NCBI GenBank assembly: GCA_022360415.1
Contig: JAKSDB010000442.1
Location: 1-13,531 of the forward strand
Direction: 5' to 3'
Source of the DNA: Chlorobiales bacterium
Lineage (GTDB): Bacteria > Bacteroidota > Chlorobiia > Chlorobiales > Chlorobiaceae
Length of the DNA: 13,531 nucleotides
Shown here piece by piece: positions 7,230-13,531 of this stretch (its first letter is position 1; the number at the start of each line of letters is the position of its first letter). A model generated the notes under the pieces. It had not been told where the DNA came from. It made no database searches and saw only the letters and a list, made by a program, of their open reading frames with translations. The position numbers were made by a program, and so were the translations under genes.

Positions 7230-8801
7230 ATGCTGAAATTACAGGCACCTTCTCCGCATGATCTCCCGGTTTTTTTTCTGCTTCTCGGAATAATGATGCT
7301 TTCGTTACTGCTTTTTGAGGTGCTTGCGAGGAAGTTTTCAGTCAGCAGATTTGTGCTGAGAAAAGTTCTGCATTTCAGTCTCGGGCTTCTTCTGTTCTTT
7401 TTCCCCGTACTATTCAAGGCAAACTTTTACCCGGTTCTGCTGGCGCTGCTTTTCACGGTGTTTAACACAGTCTGTGTGCGCGTCGGTCTTTTGCAGGTAC
7501 TGCATGGTAAAGATGAAAGCAACATCAGGGGAGAGAAGGTTCAGAGAAGTTACGGCCCGATTGTTCTTCCTGTTGCCTTTGTTATCCTTGCGCTTTTTCT
7601 CTGGGAGAACCATGCCTGGATATTGCGTACATCGGTGCTTGTTGCCGGAATTGCCGATTCGCTTGCGGCTTTTGCAGGAGGAGCCCTCGGAAAGGTTCAT
7701 ATTGAGAACCTCACAAAAAGCAGAAAAACCGTAGAAGGTTCGCTGACCATGTTTGCAGTGAGCTTTTTTCTGCTCCTTGCCTGTTTCTTTACTTTCAGAG
7801 ACAGCTTCGGTACCGGTCTTGCTGATGCTTCCTTGCTGGAGCTTGTTGCTTTTGCGTTGCTTCTTTCTCTTATCGCAACTGCTGTTGAGGCGCTTCTCTC
7901 CCATGGATTTGACAATCTCATGATTCCTCTCGCGGTTTGCTACGTACTGTATATCATCGATACAGATAGTGCAGGTCTTCTTTACCGCTTCCTTTCAGGA
8001 GGTATGTTTGCCCTCTTGCTCGCAGTTTTTTCCATAAAAGTCAAGTTTCTCAATAACAGCGGGGCGACGGCGACGTTTCTTCTCGGGACGACTATTTTCG
8101 GGATAGGAGGGCTTGTCTGGACAGTCCCGCTGCTTACCTTCTATCTGTTGTCCTCGATCTTATCGAAGCTGGGCAAAAAAAGAAAAGCTCAATTTGACCT
8201 GGTTTTCGAGAAAGGTTCACAGCGGGATGCCGGCCAGGTCTGTGCCAACGGCGGTATTGCGTGGATAATTATGATCGTTTATTCATTAACAGGCGAGCCT
8301 GCATATTTTTTTGCTTATCTTGGGACGCTGGCGGCTGTTCAGTCAGATACCTGGGCGACAGAAATCGGGACAATGTGGCCCAACCCCAAGGCAAGACTTA
8401 TCACCACCATGAAGCCTGTTCCTGTCGGGACGTCGGGAGGCGTATCTTTTCCAGGGACACTGGGTGCGTTTATCGGTGCGCTGTTGATCTGCGCGAGCGC
8501 GATTCTGATGCAGGTGGGTTGGCTTATTGATTTCGGGGTGGTGCAATCATTCATGCTTATCGGTTTATCGGGACTTGTTGCAAGCCTTGTCGACAGTTTT
8601 TTTGGTGCGACAATTCAGGCGCAGTATTATGATCCTGTAAGGGAGAAAGTAACGGAGCGTACAAGCAGCTTCAGGAGTGACGGTACTGTTGTGGAAAACA
8701 AGCTTATCAAGGGATACCGTTATGTAAACAACGATGTGGTGAATACGCTCTGTGCACTTTCAGGATGCGCACTTGCTTTTTTCTTTTCCCAGAGCATATG
8801 A
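7230..8801 (+). CDS. Fused phytol/dolichol-kinase-like and DUF92 (VTE6-like) membrane protein
   Basis: A 523-residue polytopic membrane protein with two recognisable halves. Residues about 15-245 resemble the CTP-dependent phytol/dolichol kinase family (VTE5/SEC59): RKVLHFSLGL (44-53), YGPIVLPVAF (109-118), GIADSLAAFAGGALGK (140-155) and SRKTVEGSLTMF (164-175). Residues about 270-515 are a DUF92 domain: NNSGATATFLLG (275-286), RDAGQVCANGG (332-342), AVQSDTWATEIG (369-380), GTSGGVSFPGTLGAFIGA (400-417) and NDVVNTLCALSG (501-512). In plants the separate proteins VTE5 and VTE6 phosphorylate phytol and then phytyl phosphate. A fusion would plausibly convert a free isoprenoid alcohol to its diphosphate in two steps at the membrane; in a green sulfur bacterium the substrate could be phytol or farnesol released from chlorophylls. 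Family assignment is from motifs; substrate and order of reactions are inference. It is followed 41 nt later by tolQ, so it may be co-transcribed with the tol genes. Confidence 0.85.
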   Translation: MLKLQAPSPHDLPVFFLLLGIMMLSLLLFEVLARKFSVSRFVLRKVLHFSLGLLLFFFPVLFKANFYPVLLALLFTVFNTVCVRVGLLQVLHGKDESNIRGEKVQRSYGPIVLPVAFVILALFLWENHAWILRTSVLVAGIADSLAAFAGGALGKVHIENLTKSRKTVEGSLTMFAVSFFLLLACFFTFRDSFGTGLADASLLELVAFALLLSLIATAVEALLSHGFDNLMIPLAVCYVLYIIDTDSAGLLYRFLSGGMFALLLAVFSIKVKFLNNSGATATFLLGTTIFGIGGLVWTVPLLTFYLLSSILSKLGKKRKAQFDLVFEKGSQRDAGQVCANGGIAWIIMIVYSLTGEPAYFFAYLGTLAAVQSDTWATEIGTMWPNPKARLITTMKPVPVGTSGGVSFPGTLGAFIGALLICASAILMQVGWLIDFGVVQSFMLIGLSGLVASLVDSFFGATIQAQYYDPVREKVTERTSSFRSDGTVVENKLIKGYRYVNNDVVNTLCALSGCALAFFFSQSI

Positions 8802-8842
8802 CATATTTACTCGAACATAACAATCAATAAATGCTGTAACCT

Positions 8843-9505
8843 ATGTTTATACCCGAGATCGGCTTTTTTTCGCTGCTTGCGGATACGGGCCCGGTTGTTC
8901 TCTTTGTGCTTCTGCTGCTTCTGCTTTTTTCTGTCGTTTCATGGGCAATCATCATTATCAAGGCCGGGATCATTGGAAGAGCGACGAAGGAGTCGAGAGG
9001 TTTTCTCGATTACTTTTTTGATGTTTCAAGCATAGACAAGGTTTTCGGGGAAACTGAAAACTACAGGAGCGGCTCGCTTGCAAGGGTTTTCAGGGCCGGG
9101 TATATAGAATATCGGGCGCTTGGTGATCTGAAAGATCCCGACGAGGCCGAAGAACGTATCTCGAGAGCGGTGAGACGGGAGGCGAATGAAGAGGCCAGAA
9201 GTCTCTCCAGGTATGTTCCGTTTCTTGCGACAGTGGGAAATACCGCGCCGTTTATCGGCCTTTTCGGCACTGTGTGGGGTATCATGAATTCGTTTATGAG
9301 CATCGGTGTGACACAGTCGGCTTCTCTGGCGACGGTTGCTCCAGGCATTGCGGAGGCTCTGGTGGCTACAGCGGCGGGGCTTGCCGCTGCTATCCCTGCT
9401 GTAATAGCGTATAACCACTTTACGCAGCAGATCAACTCGATCGAACGGGATATCGATGATTTTTCCGGTGAATTTATAAAATCGTTTCTCAATGAAATCG
9501 GGTAA
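8843..9505 (+). CDS. tolQ: TolQ/ExbB-type proton channel subunit
   Basis: Inner-membrane motor subunit which, with TolR, uses the proton gradient to energise TolA. The 220 residues contain TM1 at about 16-39, a cytoplasmic stretch with many charged residues (40-123), then TM2 (126-151) and TM3 (161-190). The core motif ATVGNTAPFIGLFGTVWGIM followed by LATVAPGIAEALVATAAGLAAAIPAVIAYN is the MotA/TolQ/ExbB signature. tolQ is chosen over exbB because tolR, tolA, tolB and pal follow in order. The ATG at 8843 gives the expected short periplasmic N-terminus. No Shine-Dalgarno sequence is seen. Its last 14 nt overlap tolR. Confidence 0.93.
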   Translation: MFIPEIGFFSLLADTGPVVLFVLLLLLLFSVVSWAIIIIKAGIIGRATKESRGFLDYFFDVSSIDKVFGETENYRSGSLARVFRAGYIEYRALGDLKDPDEAEERISRAVRREANEEARSLSRYVPFLATVGNTAPFIGLFGTVWGIMNSFMSIGVTQSASLATVAPGIAEALVATAAGLAAAIPAVIAYNHFTQQINSIERDIDDFSGEFIKSFLNEIG

Positions 9506-9956
9506 CGGCTCGGGAAGAAGGGGTGCCAGGTCGAGCCGGCTGTTAAGTGAAATTAATGTCACCCCTTTTGTCGACGTCATGCTGGTCCTGCTGATTATCT
9601 TCATGGTTACGGCTCCGATGATGATTCACGGTGTCAAGGTGGAAACTCCCGAGACATCGCATGAAAAAATGGATGTCGAGCCGGAAGCGCTTTTTGTCAG
9701 TGTCGATAAGGAACGCCGTGTATTTATCAATAAATACCAGCTTGCACCTGATGAGCTTCAGGAAAGACTTCCTGAAATCATCGATATTAACACGGCGGGC
9801 GAAGTGTACCTGAAGGCGGATAAATCATTGCCGTACGGTTTTGTGATGTTCGTTATGGCGCAGATCAGGGATGCGGGGATTGAAAAGATAGGGATGGTTA
9901 CCGAACCGGGAAGATTTCCGGTCAACGATGGTGTAAATCCTGATGAGAATGAATAA
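9492..9956 (+). CDS. tolR: TolR/ExbD-type proton channel subunit
   Basis: Single-span inner-membrane protein that completes the TolQ-TolR proton channel. Of 154 residues, a basic N-terminus (RRGARSSR) precedes INVTPFVDVMLVLLIIFMVTAPMM. D28 in FVDVML corresponds to the essential membrane aspartate (D23 of E. coli TolR), so the motor should be active. A periplasmic ExbD/TolR domain follows (about 50-140), with the typical YLKADKSLPYGFVMFVMAQIRDAG. The start overlaps tolQ by 14 nt (ATGAAATCGGGTAA) and the end overlaps tolA by 14 nt. With no Shine-Dalgarno sequence, coupled re-initiation is likely. Confidence 0.93.
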   Translation: MKSGNGSGRRGARSSRLLSEINVTPFVDVMLVLLIIFMVTAPMMIHGVKVETPETSHEKMDVEPEALFVSVDKERRVFINKYQLAPDELQERLPEIIDINTAGEVYLKADKSLPYGFVMFVMAQIRDAGIEKIGMVTEPGRFPVNDGVNPDENE

Positions 9957-10743
9957 TCGTGACGAACGGAAAGCCGACAAGCCCCGTTTTTTCACAGCTT
10001 TCACCATATCTGCTCTTCTGCACGCGCTGCTTTTCTCCGGGAGCTTTTATATGCAGTACCTTGCCGGATTGAAGCGTCCGGAGTTGAAAACCATTGACGT
10101 AAGCCTTGTGACGTTGCCGGGGCCGGGTTCATCAAAAGAGGTTGCCATGCCTGTCGAAGAGCCTGCACTGCCGGAACCCGAACCTGAGCCTCCTCAGGCG
10201 AAGCCCCCGGTCGAGCCCGATCCAGTGGAACCGAAGCCTGACAAGAAGAAGGTCGTTGCAGAGAAGAAAGAGCCTGAGAAGAAAGCGGAAAAACCCAAAC
10301 GGAAAACCCCGAAAAAACAGCCGAGTGACTTTGAGCGGACGCTCGAGCGGTTGAGGCAGGAAGTTCAAAAAGGGCCACCGTCCGATCTTTACAAACGTTC
10401 AGGTCCGGGAAGATTTGCCCCCGGTGAAGGTGAATATGGTGCCCCCATGAGCCCCCTGGAACGTTATCTCGTTGAGATAGTGACTATTATTCGTCGGAAC
10501 TGGTCTTTTACTCCACAGCTTATCAGGGAGACAGGAGAAATCAAAACCTACGTAGCCCTGTCAATCGAACCGAACGGTGCGATCAGCGACATCAGGCTGG
10601 ACAGGCGCTCTGTCAGCCGATATTTTGACGATACGGTGATAAAGGCGATTGAAAAATCCTCTCCTTTGCCTCCTGTGCCCCCGAATGTGAGCAAAAAGGC
10701 TATGCGGATAGGGCTGGTTTTCACTCCCCGGGGGATTGAATAG
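9943..10743 (+). CDS. tolA: TolA-like energy transducer (TonB/TolA C-terminal domain)
   Basis: Trans-periplasmic protein linking the TolQR motor to outer-membrane Pal. The 266 residues comprise a cytoplasmic basic stretch, one TM segment (about 16-36) with ISALLHALLF, where S23 and H27 keep the S-x3-H motif that E. coli TolA and TonB use to contact the motor, a Pro/Glu/Lys-rich linker (about 66-128), and a C-terminal TonB/TolA-type domain (about 172-262; IVTIIRRNWSF, SIEPNGAISDIRLDRRS). It is shorter than enteric TolA because the long helical domain is replaced by a proline-rich linker, as in TonB. Position after tolQR and before tolB/pal favours TolA. The start is the ATG at 9943 or the in-frame ATG at 9949; the overlap with tolR is 14 or 8 nt. 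Confidence 0.85.
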   Translation: MRMNNRDERKADKPRFFTAFTISALLHALLFSGSFYMQYLAGLKRPELKTIDVSLVTLPGPGSSKEVAMPVEEPALPEPEPEPPQAKPPVEPDPVEPKPDKKKVVAEKKEPEKKAEKPKRKTPKKQPSDFERTLERLRQEVQKGPPSDLYKRSGPGRFAPGEGEYGAPMSPLERYLVEIVTIIRRNWSFTPQLIRETGEIKTYVALSIEPNGAISDIRLDRRSVSRYFDDTVIKAIEKSSPLPPVPPNVSKKAMRIGLVFTPRGIE

Positions 10744-10799
10744 TTGAGATATCGTTCTGGCAGGTATTCGACGGATTTTCGGGCTCCATGTTGAATTTC

Positions 10800-10831
10800 A
10801 GTTGAATTACTTGTAAGTTGAATTACTTGTA
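10800..10831. repeat. Perfect 16-bp tandem duplication
   Basis: AGTTGAATTACTTGTA occurs twice head to tail (10800-10815 and 10816-10831), and a partial third copy (TTGAATTTC) lies just upstream at 10791-10799. It looks like a recent slippage duplication in the tolA-tolB gap; a regulatory role is unknown. Confidence 0.85.
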
Positions 10832-10922
10832 AATAATCTTGCGAGTTCTTTATTTTTGTTAAAACGAGAAGGGTTATGCGTTCTACTGTTGTTATACAGG
10901 TATGACGGATTACTATTGCAGT

Positions 10923-10949
10923 AAGGAAGAATCATTTCATAATTGAAAT
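10923..10949 (+). promoter_or_regulatory. Distant Shine-Dalgarno plus hairpin before tolB
   Basis: AAGGAAG (10923-10929) is a good ribosome binding site but lies 21 nt from the tolB ATG, too far for normal use. Between them ATTTCA (10934-10939) and TGAAAT (10944-10949) form a 6-bp hairpin with a TAAT loop. Folding it out would reduce the spacing to 5 nt. The sequence is clear; the function is inference. Confidence 0.4.
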
Positions 10950-10950
10950 C

Positions 10951-12273
10951 ATGAAAGCCCCTCACTCAATTTCACGAATTGCATTTGTGTTTGCGTGGTG
11001 TCTGGTTTTGCTCCCTGCCACGCTCAGTGCCGAATCTGTCAAAGAGTATATAAAGATTACAAAAGAGGGGGCCGACAGGATCCCTCTGGTGCTGAAGCCG
11101 ATCGATACAAAGAAAAGCAGCAACCGTCAGTATGCAACAGGAATCGATACTGTTGTCAAAAAAGGTCTTGATTTCACCGGCCTGTTTGCCATTATCAAGT
11201 CTCCTCTGAATATTGTGGCGGGAGGAGATCTGTATCAGACCGGAAAAAGGCAGATTAACTTTGCCGCGCTGAGCTCGGTCGGGGCCGAGATTTATGCAGG
11301 TGGAGTGCTGGAAAGGAAAGGCAATACCCTGCAGATTGATATGGAAGTCTATGACGCTCTGACGGGTAAGCTCCTCATGAGAAAGCTTTACCAGGGTGAA
11401 AAAGATAATATAAGGCCTGTAGCGCACAGGTTCTGTGCGGATCTTGTCAGGCTGTTTACCGGAAAGCCGTCCATTTTTGAAAGCAAGATTGCTTTTGTTT
11501 CACAAGCCGGCGGGAAAAAGGAAATTTATCTTGCAGATTTTGATGGTTACGGAGCAACCCCTGTTACCAGTACCGGCGGGCTTGCGCTCACCCCGGCCTT
11601 GTCTCCCGATGGGCGTCTGCTCGCATATCTTACGTATACCGGGGGTATGCCTGACCTGCACATCAAGAATCTTTCAACCCAGAACATTGTTTCCGTAAAA
11701 AAGAAAGGGGTAAAAATCGATCCATCATGGAGAAACGGCTCGGCCGAGCTTGCAACCACATTTTCTTTTGACGGGAACCAGGAGCTTTATCTGTTGAGGA
11801 ATAACGGGACCATCACCCGCCGTTTGACAAGGCATAGCAGAATAGACGTGTCTCCTACATTCTCACCTGACGGAGCCAGAATGGCTTTCGTTTCTTCGCG
11901 GCACGGTAATCCCCAGATCTTTATTCAGAACATGAGTACAGGAGCGGTAAAGCGCCTTACTTTCGAAGGAAAGTACAACACTCAGCCTGCATGGTCACCC
12001 GTTGATGATAAAATTGCATTTACCACTATGCAAAAGAATGGGGAAATCAATATATTTACTATAAATGCTGACGGAACAGGGCTGAGGCAGCTGACCTACA
12101 GGACAAGGCATAACGAAGCGCCCAGCTGGTCACCCGACGGAACAATGATTGTTTTCAGTTCAGACAGGGGCGGCGGCAAAAAACTGTATGTTATGAATTC
12201 AGATGGTCGAAACCAGAGAAGTCTCCGGCTGTCAGGTGAACAGATGCAGCCATGTTGGTCTTCATTTCGTTAA
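10951..12273 (+). CDS. tolB: Tol-Pal system periplasmic beta-propeller protein TolB
   Basis: Periplasmic partner of Pal and TolA, involved in outer-membrane constriction during division and in envelope integrity. The 440 residues are typical. The N-terminal signal peptide (about 1-27) ends in LSA-ES, a plausible signal peptidase I site. An N-terminal alpha/beta domain (about 28-165) is followed by a propeller with repeated PD40-type motifs: [48 protein letters not shown] and [20 protein letters not shown], each followed by a strand such as IFIQNM or LYVMNSDG. Position between tolA and pal confirms the assignment. The stop at 12273 lies 36 nt before the micro-lipoprotein, which probably shares its transcript. 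Confidence 0.95.
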   Translation: MKAPHSISRIAFVFAWCLVLLPATLSAESVKEYIKITKEGADRIPLVLKPIDTKKSSNRQYATGIDTVVKKGLDFTGLFAIIKSPLNIVAGGDLYQTGKRQINFAALSSVGAEIYAGGVLERKGNTLQIDMEVYDALTGKLLMRKLYQGEKDNIRPVAHRFCADLVRLFTGKPSIFESKIAFVSQAGGKKEIYLADFDGYGATPVTSTGGLALTPALSPDGRLLAYLTYTGGMPDLHIKNLSTQNIVSVKKKGVKIDPSWRNGSAELATTFSFDGNQELYLLRNNGTITRRLTRHSRIDVSPTFSPDGARMAFVSSRHGNPQIFIQNMSTGAVKRLTFEGKYNTQPAWSPVDDKIAFTTMQKNGEINIFTINADGTGLRQLTYRTRHNEAPSWSPDGTMIVFSSDRGGGKKLYVMNSDGRNQRSLRLSGEQMQPCWSSFR

Positions 12274-12309
12274 AAAAGCAGTTCCTACTAACCTAAACAA
12301 GGGGGTAAC

Positions 12310-12462
12310 ATGAAATCTCTCAAAAACCTTTTTAAAATTCTGCTTATTCCGTCCATGCTTTTTGTTATCGGCTGCTGCTGTGAAGAAGCAGTGATGCCAA
12401 CTCCTGAGCCTGAGCCAGTGGTAGTTCCTCCGGTGCTCGAGCCTCAGCCGGCAAGAGGATAA
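12310..12462 (+). CDS. 50-residue micro-lipoprotein with a Pal-like signal peptide
   Basis: ATG at 12310 and TAA at 12460-12462, too small for most gene callers. A strong Shine-Dalgarno AAGGGGG lies 5 nt before the start, better than that of pal. The signal peptide and lipobox (FVIGC, lipidated C22) match those of pal just downstream at 20 of the first 22 residues. The mature part is only about 29 residues: two more Cys, then an acidic Pro/Glu/Val segment with PEPEP, and no OmpA domain. Across the 22 shared codons I count seven synonymous differences and two replacements, which looks like selection on the protein rather than decay. It is either a functional small lipoprotein from a partial pal duplication or a truncated remnant. 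I know of no named family for it. Confidence 0.7.
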   Translation: MKSLKNLFKILLIPSMLFVIGCCCEEAVMPTPEPEPVVVPPVLEPQPARG

Positions 12463-12484
12463 CATACACACCGTCTTTTCCGTT

Positions 12485-12519
12485 ATGCCGCAGCCTGGCA
12501 GGATTGCCTGCCGCGGCAT
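12485..12519. other. Strong GC-rich hairpin before pal
   Basis: ATGCCGC (12485-12491) pairs with GCGGCAT (12513-12519), and GGCAGG (12497-12502) with CCTGCC (12507-12512) around an ATTG loop, leaving a 5-nt AGCCT bulge on one side: 13 Watson-Crick pairs in all. No T run follows on either strand, so it is not a standard intrinsic terminator. It may be an mRNA processing or stability element, or a REP-like repeat. Confidence 0.65.
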
Positions 12520-12622
12520 GGCGGTTACCTGGTAAGTTTCATAGCCTGGGCAGTAGTATGATGCGCAGAAGGTGGTAAGCTTGGGAGTGCGAGACCGGCG
12601 ATTGAGAAGAGATAAGACAGTG

Positions 12623-12653
12623 TTGGTCATTGTTTTGCTGATACCAGTATATA
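12623..12653 (+). promoter_or_regulatory. Weak candidate promoter for pal
   Basis: TTGGTC (12623-12628) and TATATA (12648-12653) are separated by 19 nt, longer than ideal, about 26 nt before the pal ATG. An independent pal promoter would make sense after the hairpin, but this match is marginal. Confidence 0.22.
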
Positions 12654-12678
12654 TCAAAAACCATTAAAAGACAGAATA

Positions 12679-13158
12679 ATGAAATCTCTCAAAAACTTGT
12701 TCAAAGCTCTGCTTGTGCCCTCCATGCTATTTGTTATAGGGTGTGGATGCTGCGGAAAAGTAGCAGTTGCTCCACCACCGCCACCGCCGCCACCGCCACC
12801 ACCACCGCCGGTTGTAGCCACTGTTACGGCTGAGCTGGGTGATGTTTTCTATGCTTACGACAGTGCTGTTCTTGACGTGGCGTCACAGAACCAGCTTGAC
12901 GAAAACGTTCAGTGGATGATGGACAATCAGGACGCAAGCGTCATCATTGAAGGTCATTGCGATGAAAGAGGTACCAATGAGTACAACATCGCACTTGGTG
13001 AGAGAAGAGCTGAAAGTGCGAAGAACTATATGGTCAATGCTGGAGTCGAACCTTCGCGCATACAGACAGTCAGCTATGGTGAAGAGCGTCCTTTCGATCC
13101 CGGACATGACGAGGCCGCATGGGCCAAGAACAGAAGGGCACACTTTGTCGTTCAGTAA
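12679..13158 (+). CDS. pal: Peptidoglycan-associated lipoprotein Pal (OmpA-like)
   Basis: Outer-membrane lipoprotein that binds peptidoglycan and the TolB/TolA system. Of 159 residues, the signal peptide ends in the lipobox VIGC with lipidated C22. A run of 13 prolines (about 33-45) forms a stiff tether, and an OmpA-like domain follows (about 48-159). The peptidoglycan-binding motif is visible as [20 protein letters not shown] followed by [23 protein letters not shown] and NRRAHFVV, with the Asp and Arg that contact diaminopimelate. [10 protein letters not shown] replaces the more common FDFD start. The proline codons mix CCA and CCG; this run likely needs elongation factor P. The ATG has only a weak ribosome binding site. 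A terminator follows the stop. Confidence 0.95.
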   Translation: MKSLKNLFKALLVPSMLFVIGCGCCGKVAVAPPPPPPPPPPPPPVVATVTAELGDVFYAYDSAVLDVASQNQLDENVQWMMDNQDASVIIEGHCDERGTNEYNIALGERRAESAKNYMVNAGVEPSRIQTVSYGEERPFDPGHDEAAWAKNRRAHFVVQ

Positions 13159-13177
13159 ACGGTCTTGTTTTTACACC

Positions 13178-13210
13178 AAGGGCAGGCAGTTTACTGTTTG
13201 CCCTTTTTTT
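13178..13210 (+). terminator. Rho-independent terminator after pal
   Basis: AAGGGCA (13178-13184) pairs with TGCCCTT (13199-13205). The stem extends inward through two G-T pairs and CAG/CTG to a TTTA loop, about 12 bp in all, and a run of seven T (13204-13210) follows. It lies 19 nt after the pal stop and ends 37 nt before the next start codon. Confidence 0.85.
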
Positions 13211-13221
13211 ATCATCTTTAA

Positions 13222-13246
13222 AGGAAGATTAAACGAGGAAGATTAA
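13222..13246 (+). repeat. Duplicated Shine-Dalgarno sequence before the second Pal-like gene
   Basis: AGGAAGATTAA occurs at 13222-13232 and again at 13236-13246, a 14-nt period. The second copy places AGGA about 8 nt before the ATG at 13248; the first is a spare, more distant site. Probably a small slippage duplication that may strengthen ribosome loading. Confidence 0.7.
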
Positions 13247-13247
13247 C

Positions 13248-13531
13248 ATGAAAAAGCTATTACTGGTATGTTGGGTTATTGCTGCTGTCTCGGTGGCCGG
13301 GTGTTCTTCCAAGTCAAGTGAGCCTGCTGTGAGCACGGATCCGGAGCCCGCCCGGTATAAAGAACCCGTTGTTACTCATGAAATGCTTCTGGAGGAAGCA
13401 CGCAGAATAGTCAAGGACGTATTCTTTGCGTTCGACAGTGCAGAGCTCGACCAGGTTGCTGTTAGCCAGTTGAAAAACAATGCCATATGGCTTGTGCAGA
13501 ACGAGGGCGTTTCTGTCCTTATTGAAGGACA
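13248..13531 (+). CDS. Second Pal-like OmpA-domain lipoprotein (cut by window edge)
   Basis: The first 94 residues are visible. The signal peptide MKKLLLVCWVIAAVSVAGC has a clear lipobox (VAGC, lipidated C19) followed by SSKSS. After a short linker with DPEPARYKEP, the OmpA-like domain begins at VKDVFFAFDSAELDQVAVSQLKN and reaches the start of the peptidoglycan-binding motif, SVLIEG, at the window edge. FFAFDSAELD is closer to the classical Pal start than that of the upstream pal. Its linker lacks the polyproline run. It is a divergent paralogue in tandem with pal, separated by a terminator, so expression may be partly independent. Whether the domain is complete cannot be seen. Confidence 0.88.
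   Translation, partial: MKKLLLVCWVIAAVSVAGCSSKSSEPAVSTDPEPARYKEPVVTHEMLLEEARRIVKDVFFAFDSAELDQVAVSQLKNNAIWLVQNEGVSVLIEG

Larger units (their letters stand above)
10744..10950 (+). other. tolA-tolB intergenic region
   Basis: This 207-nt gap is AT-rich and holds no gene. It contains the 16-bp tandem duplication at 10800-10831 and a small hairpin just before tolB. No strong terminator follows tolA and no convincing -35/-10 pair is seen, so tolB may be transcribed with tolQRA or from a promoter I could not recognise. Confidence 0.5.
12463..12678 (+). other. Spacer between the micro-lipoprotein and pal
   Basis: This 216-nt gap has no remnant of an OmpA domain that would be expected if the micro-lipoprotein were a simple nonsense-truncated pal. 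It holds the strong hairpin at 12485-12519 and a candidate promoter near 12623-12653. An open frame on the opposite strand has no recognisable protein features. Confidence 0.5.

Noticed and set aside
8831..8839. ATG CTG TAA mini-ORF just before tolQ
   Set aside because: Two codons with no ribosome binding site; too easily due to chance to claim a regulatory role.
10951..12273. TolB as a generic WD40/prolyl-peptidase-like propeller protein
   Set aside because: Signal peptide, N-terminal domain, length and position between tolA and pal all fit TolB, and no peptidase domain is present.
12262..12657. Minus-strand 131-codon ORF opposite the micro-lipoprotein and spacer
   Set aside because: Antisense to the lipoprotein gene and the hairpin; Cys/Arg-rich translation without recognisable features or start context.
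1..13531. Search by eye for CRISPR arrays, tRNA or rRNA genes, transposases and phage genes
   Set aside because: No regularly spaced repeats, no cloverleaf-like sequences and no matching protein motifs were seen.

Overview
The gene content suggests a green sulfur bacterium (Chlorobi, Chlorobium/Prosthecochloris-like). The main clue is a membrane protein joining a phytol/dolichol-kinase-type domain to a DUF92 (VTE6-type) domain, which fits a bacterium that makes chlorophyll and salvages its isoprenoid alcohols. Weak or missing Shine-Dalgarno sequences on most genes and a tolQ-tolR-tolA-tolB-pal envelope cluster agree with this. The assignment is inference; no sequence search was run.

Left half, minus strand (1-6930): a compact branched-chain amino acid operon, transcribed right to left as ilvD-ilvB-ilvN-ilvC-leuB-leuA, with leuA cut by the window edge. 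IlvBN forms acetolactate, IlvC reduces and isomerises it, IlvD dehydrates it to the 2-keto acid, and LeuA and LeuB are two of the steps that extend the valine precursor to leucine. The operon is preceded by a leader of about 330 nt. The leader encodes an unannotated 39-residue peptide whose last 21 residues include 14 Ile, Leu or Val. Overlapping RNA segments form mutually exclusive 1:2, 2:3 and 3:4 helices. This is the layout of a translation-dependent attenuator and is the most striking signal in the window. A promoter-like element upstream is interleaved with a 10-bp inverted repeat that may be an operator.

Middle (6930-7229): a short non-coding element of about 140 bp with terminal inverted repeats (MITE-like or an intergenic repeat), followed by a candidate plus-strand promoter.

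Right half, plus strand (7230-13531): the kinase/DUF92 fusion gene, then tolQ, tolR and tolA (consecutive genes overlap by 14 nt), tolB, a 50-residue micro-lipoprotein, pal, a rho-independent terminator and the start of a second Pal-like lipoprotein. The micro-lipoprotein has almost the same signal peptide as Pal but no OmpA domain. Together these genes encode a trans-envelope Tol-Pal machine with an apparently expanded set of Pal-related lipoproteins. No rRNA, tRNA, CRISPR array, transposase or phage gene was seen.
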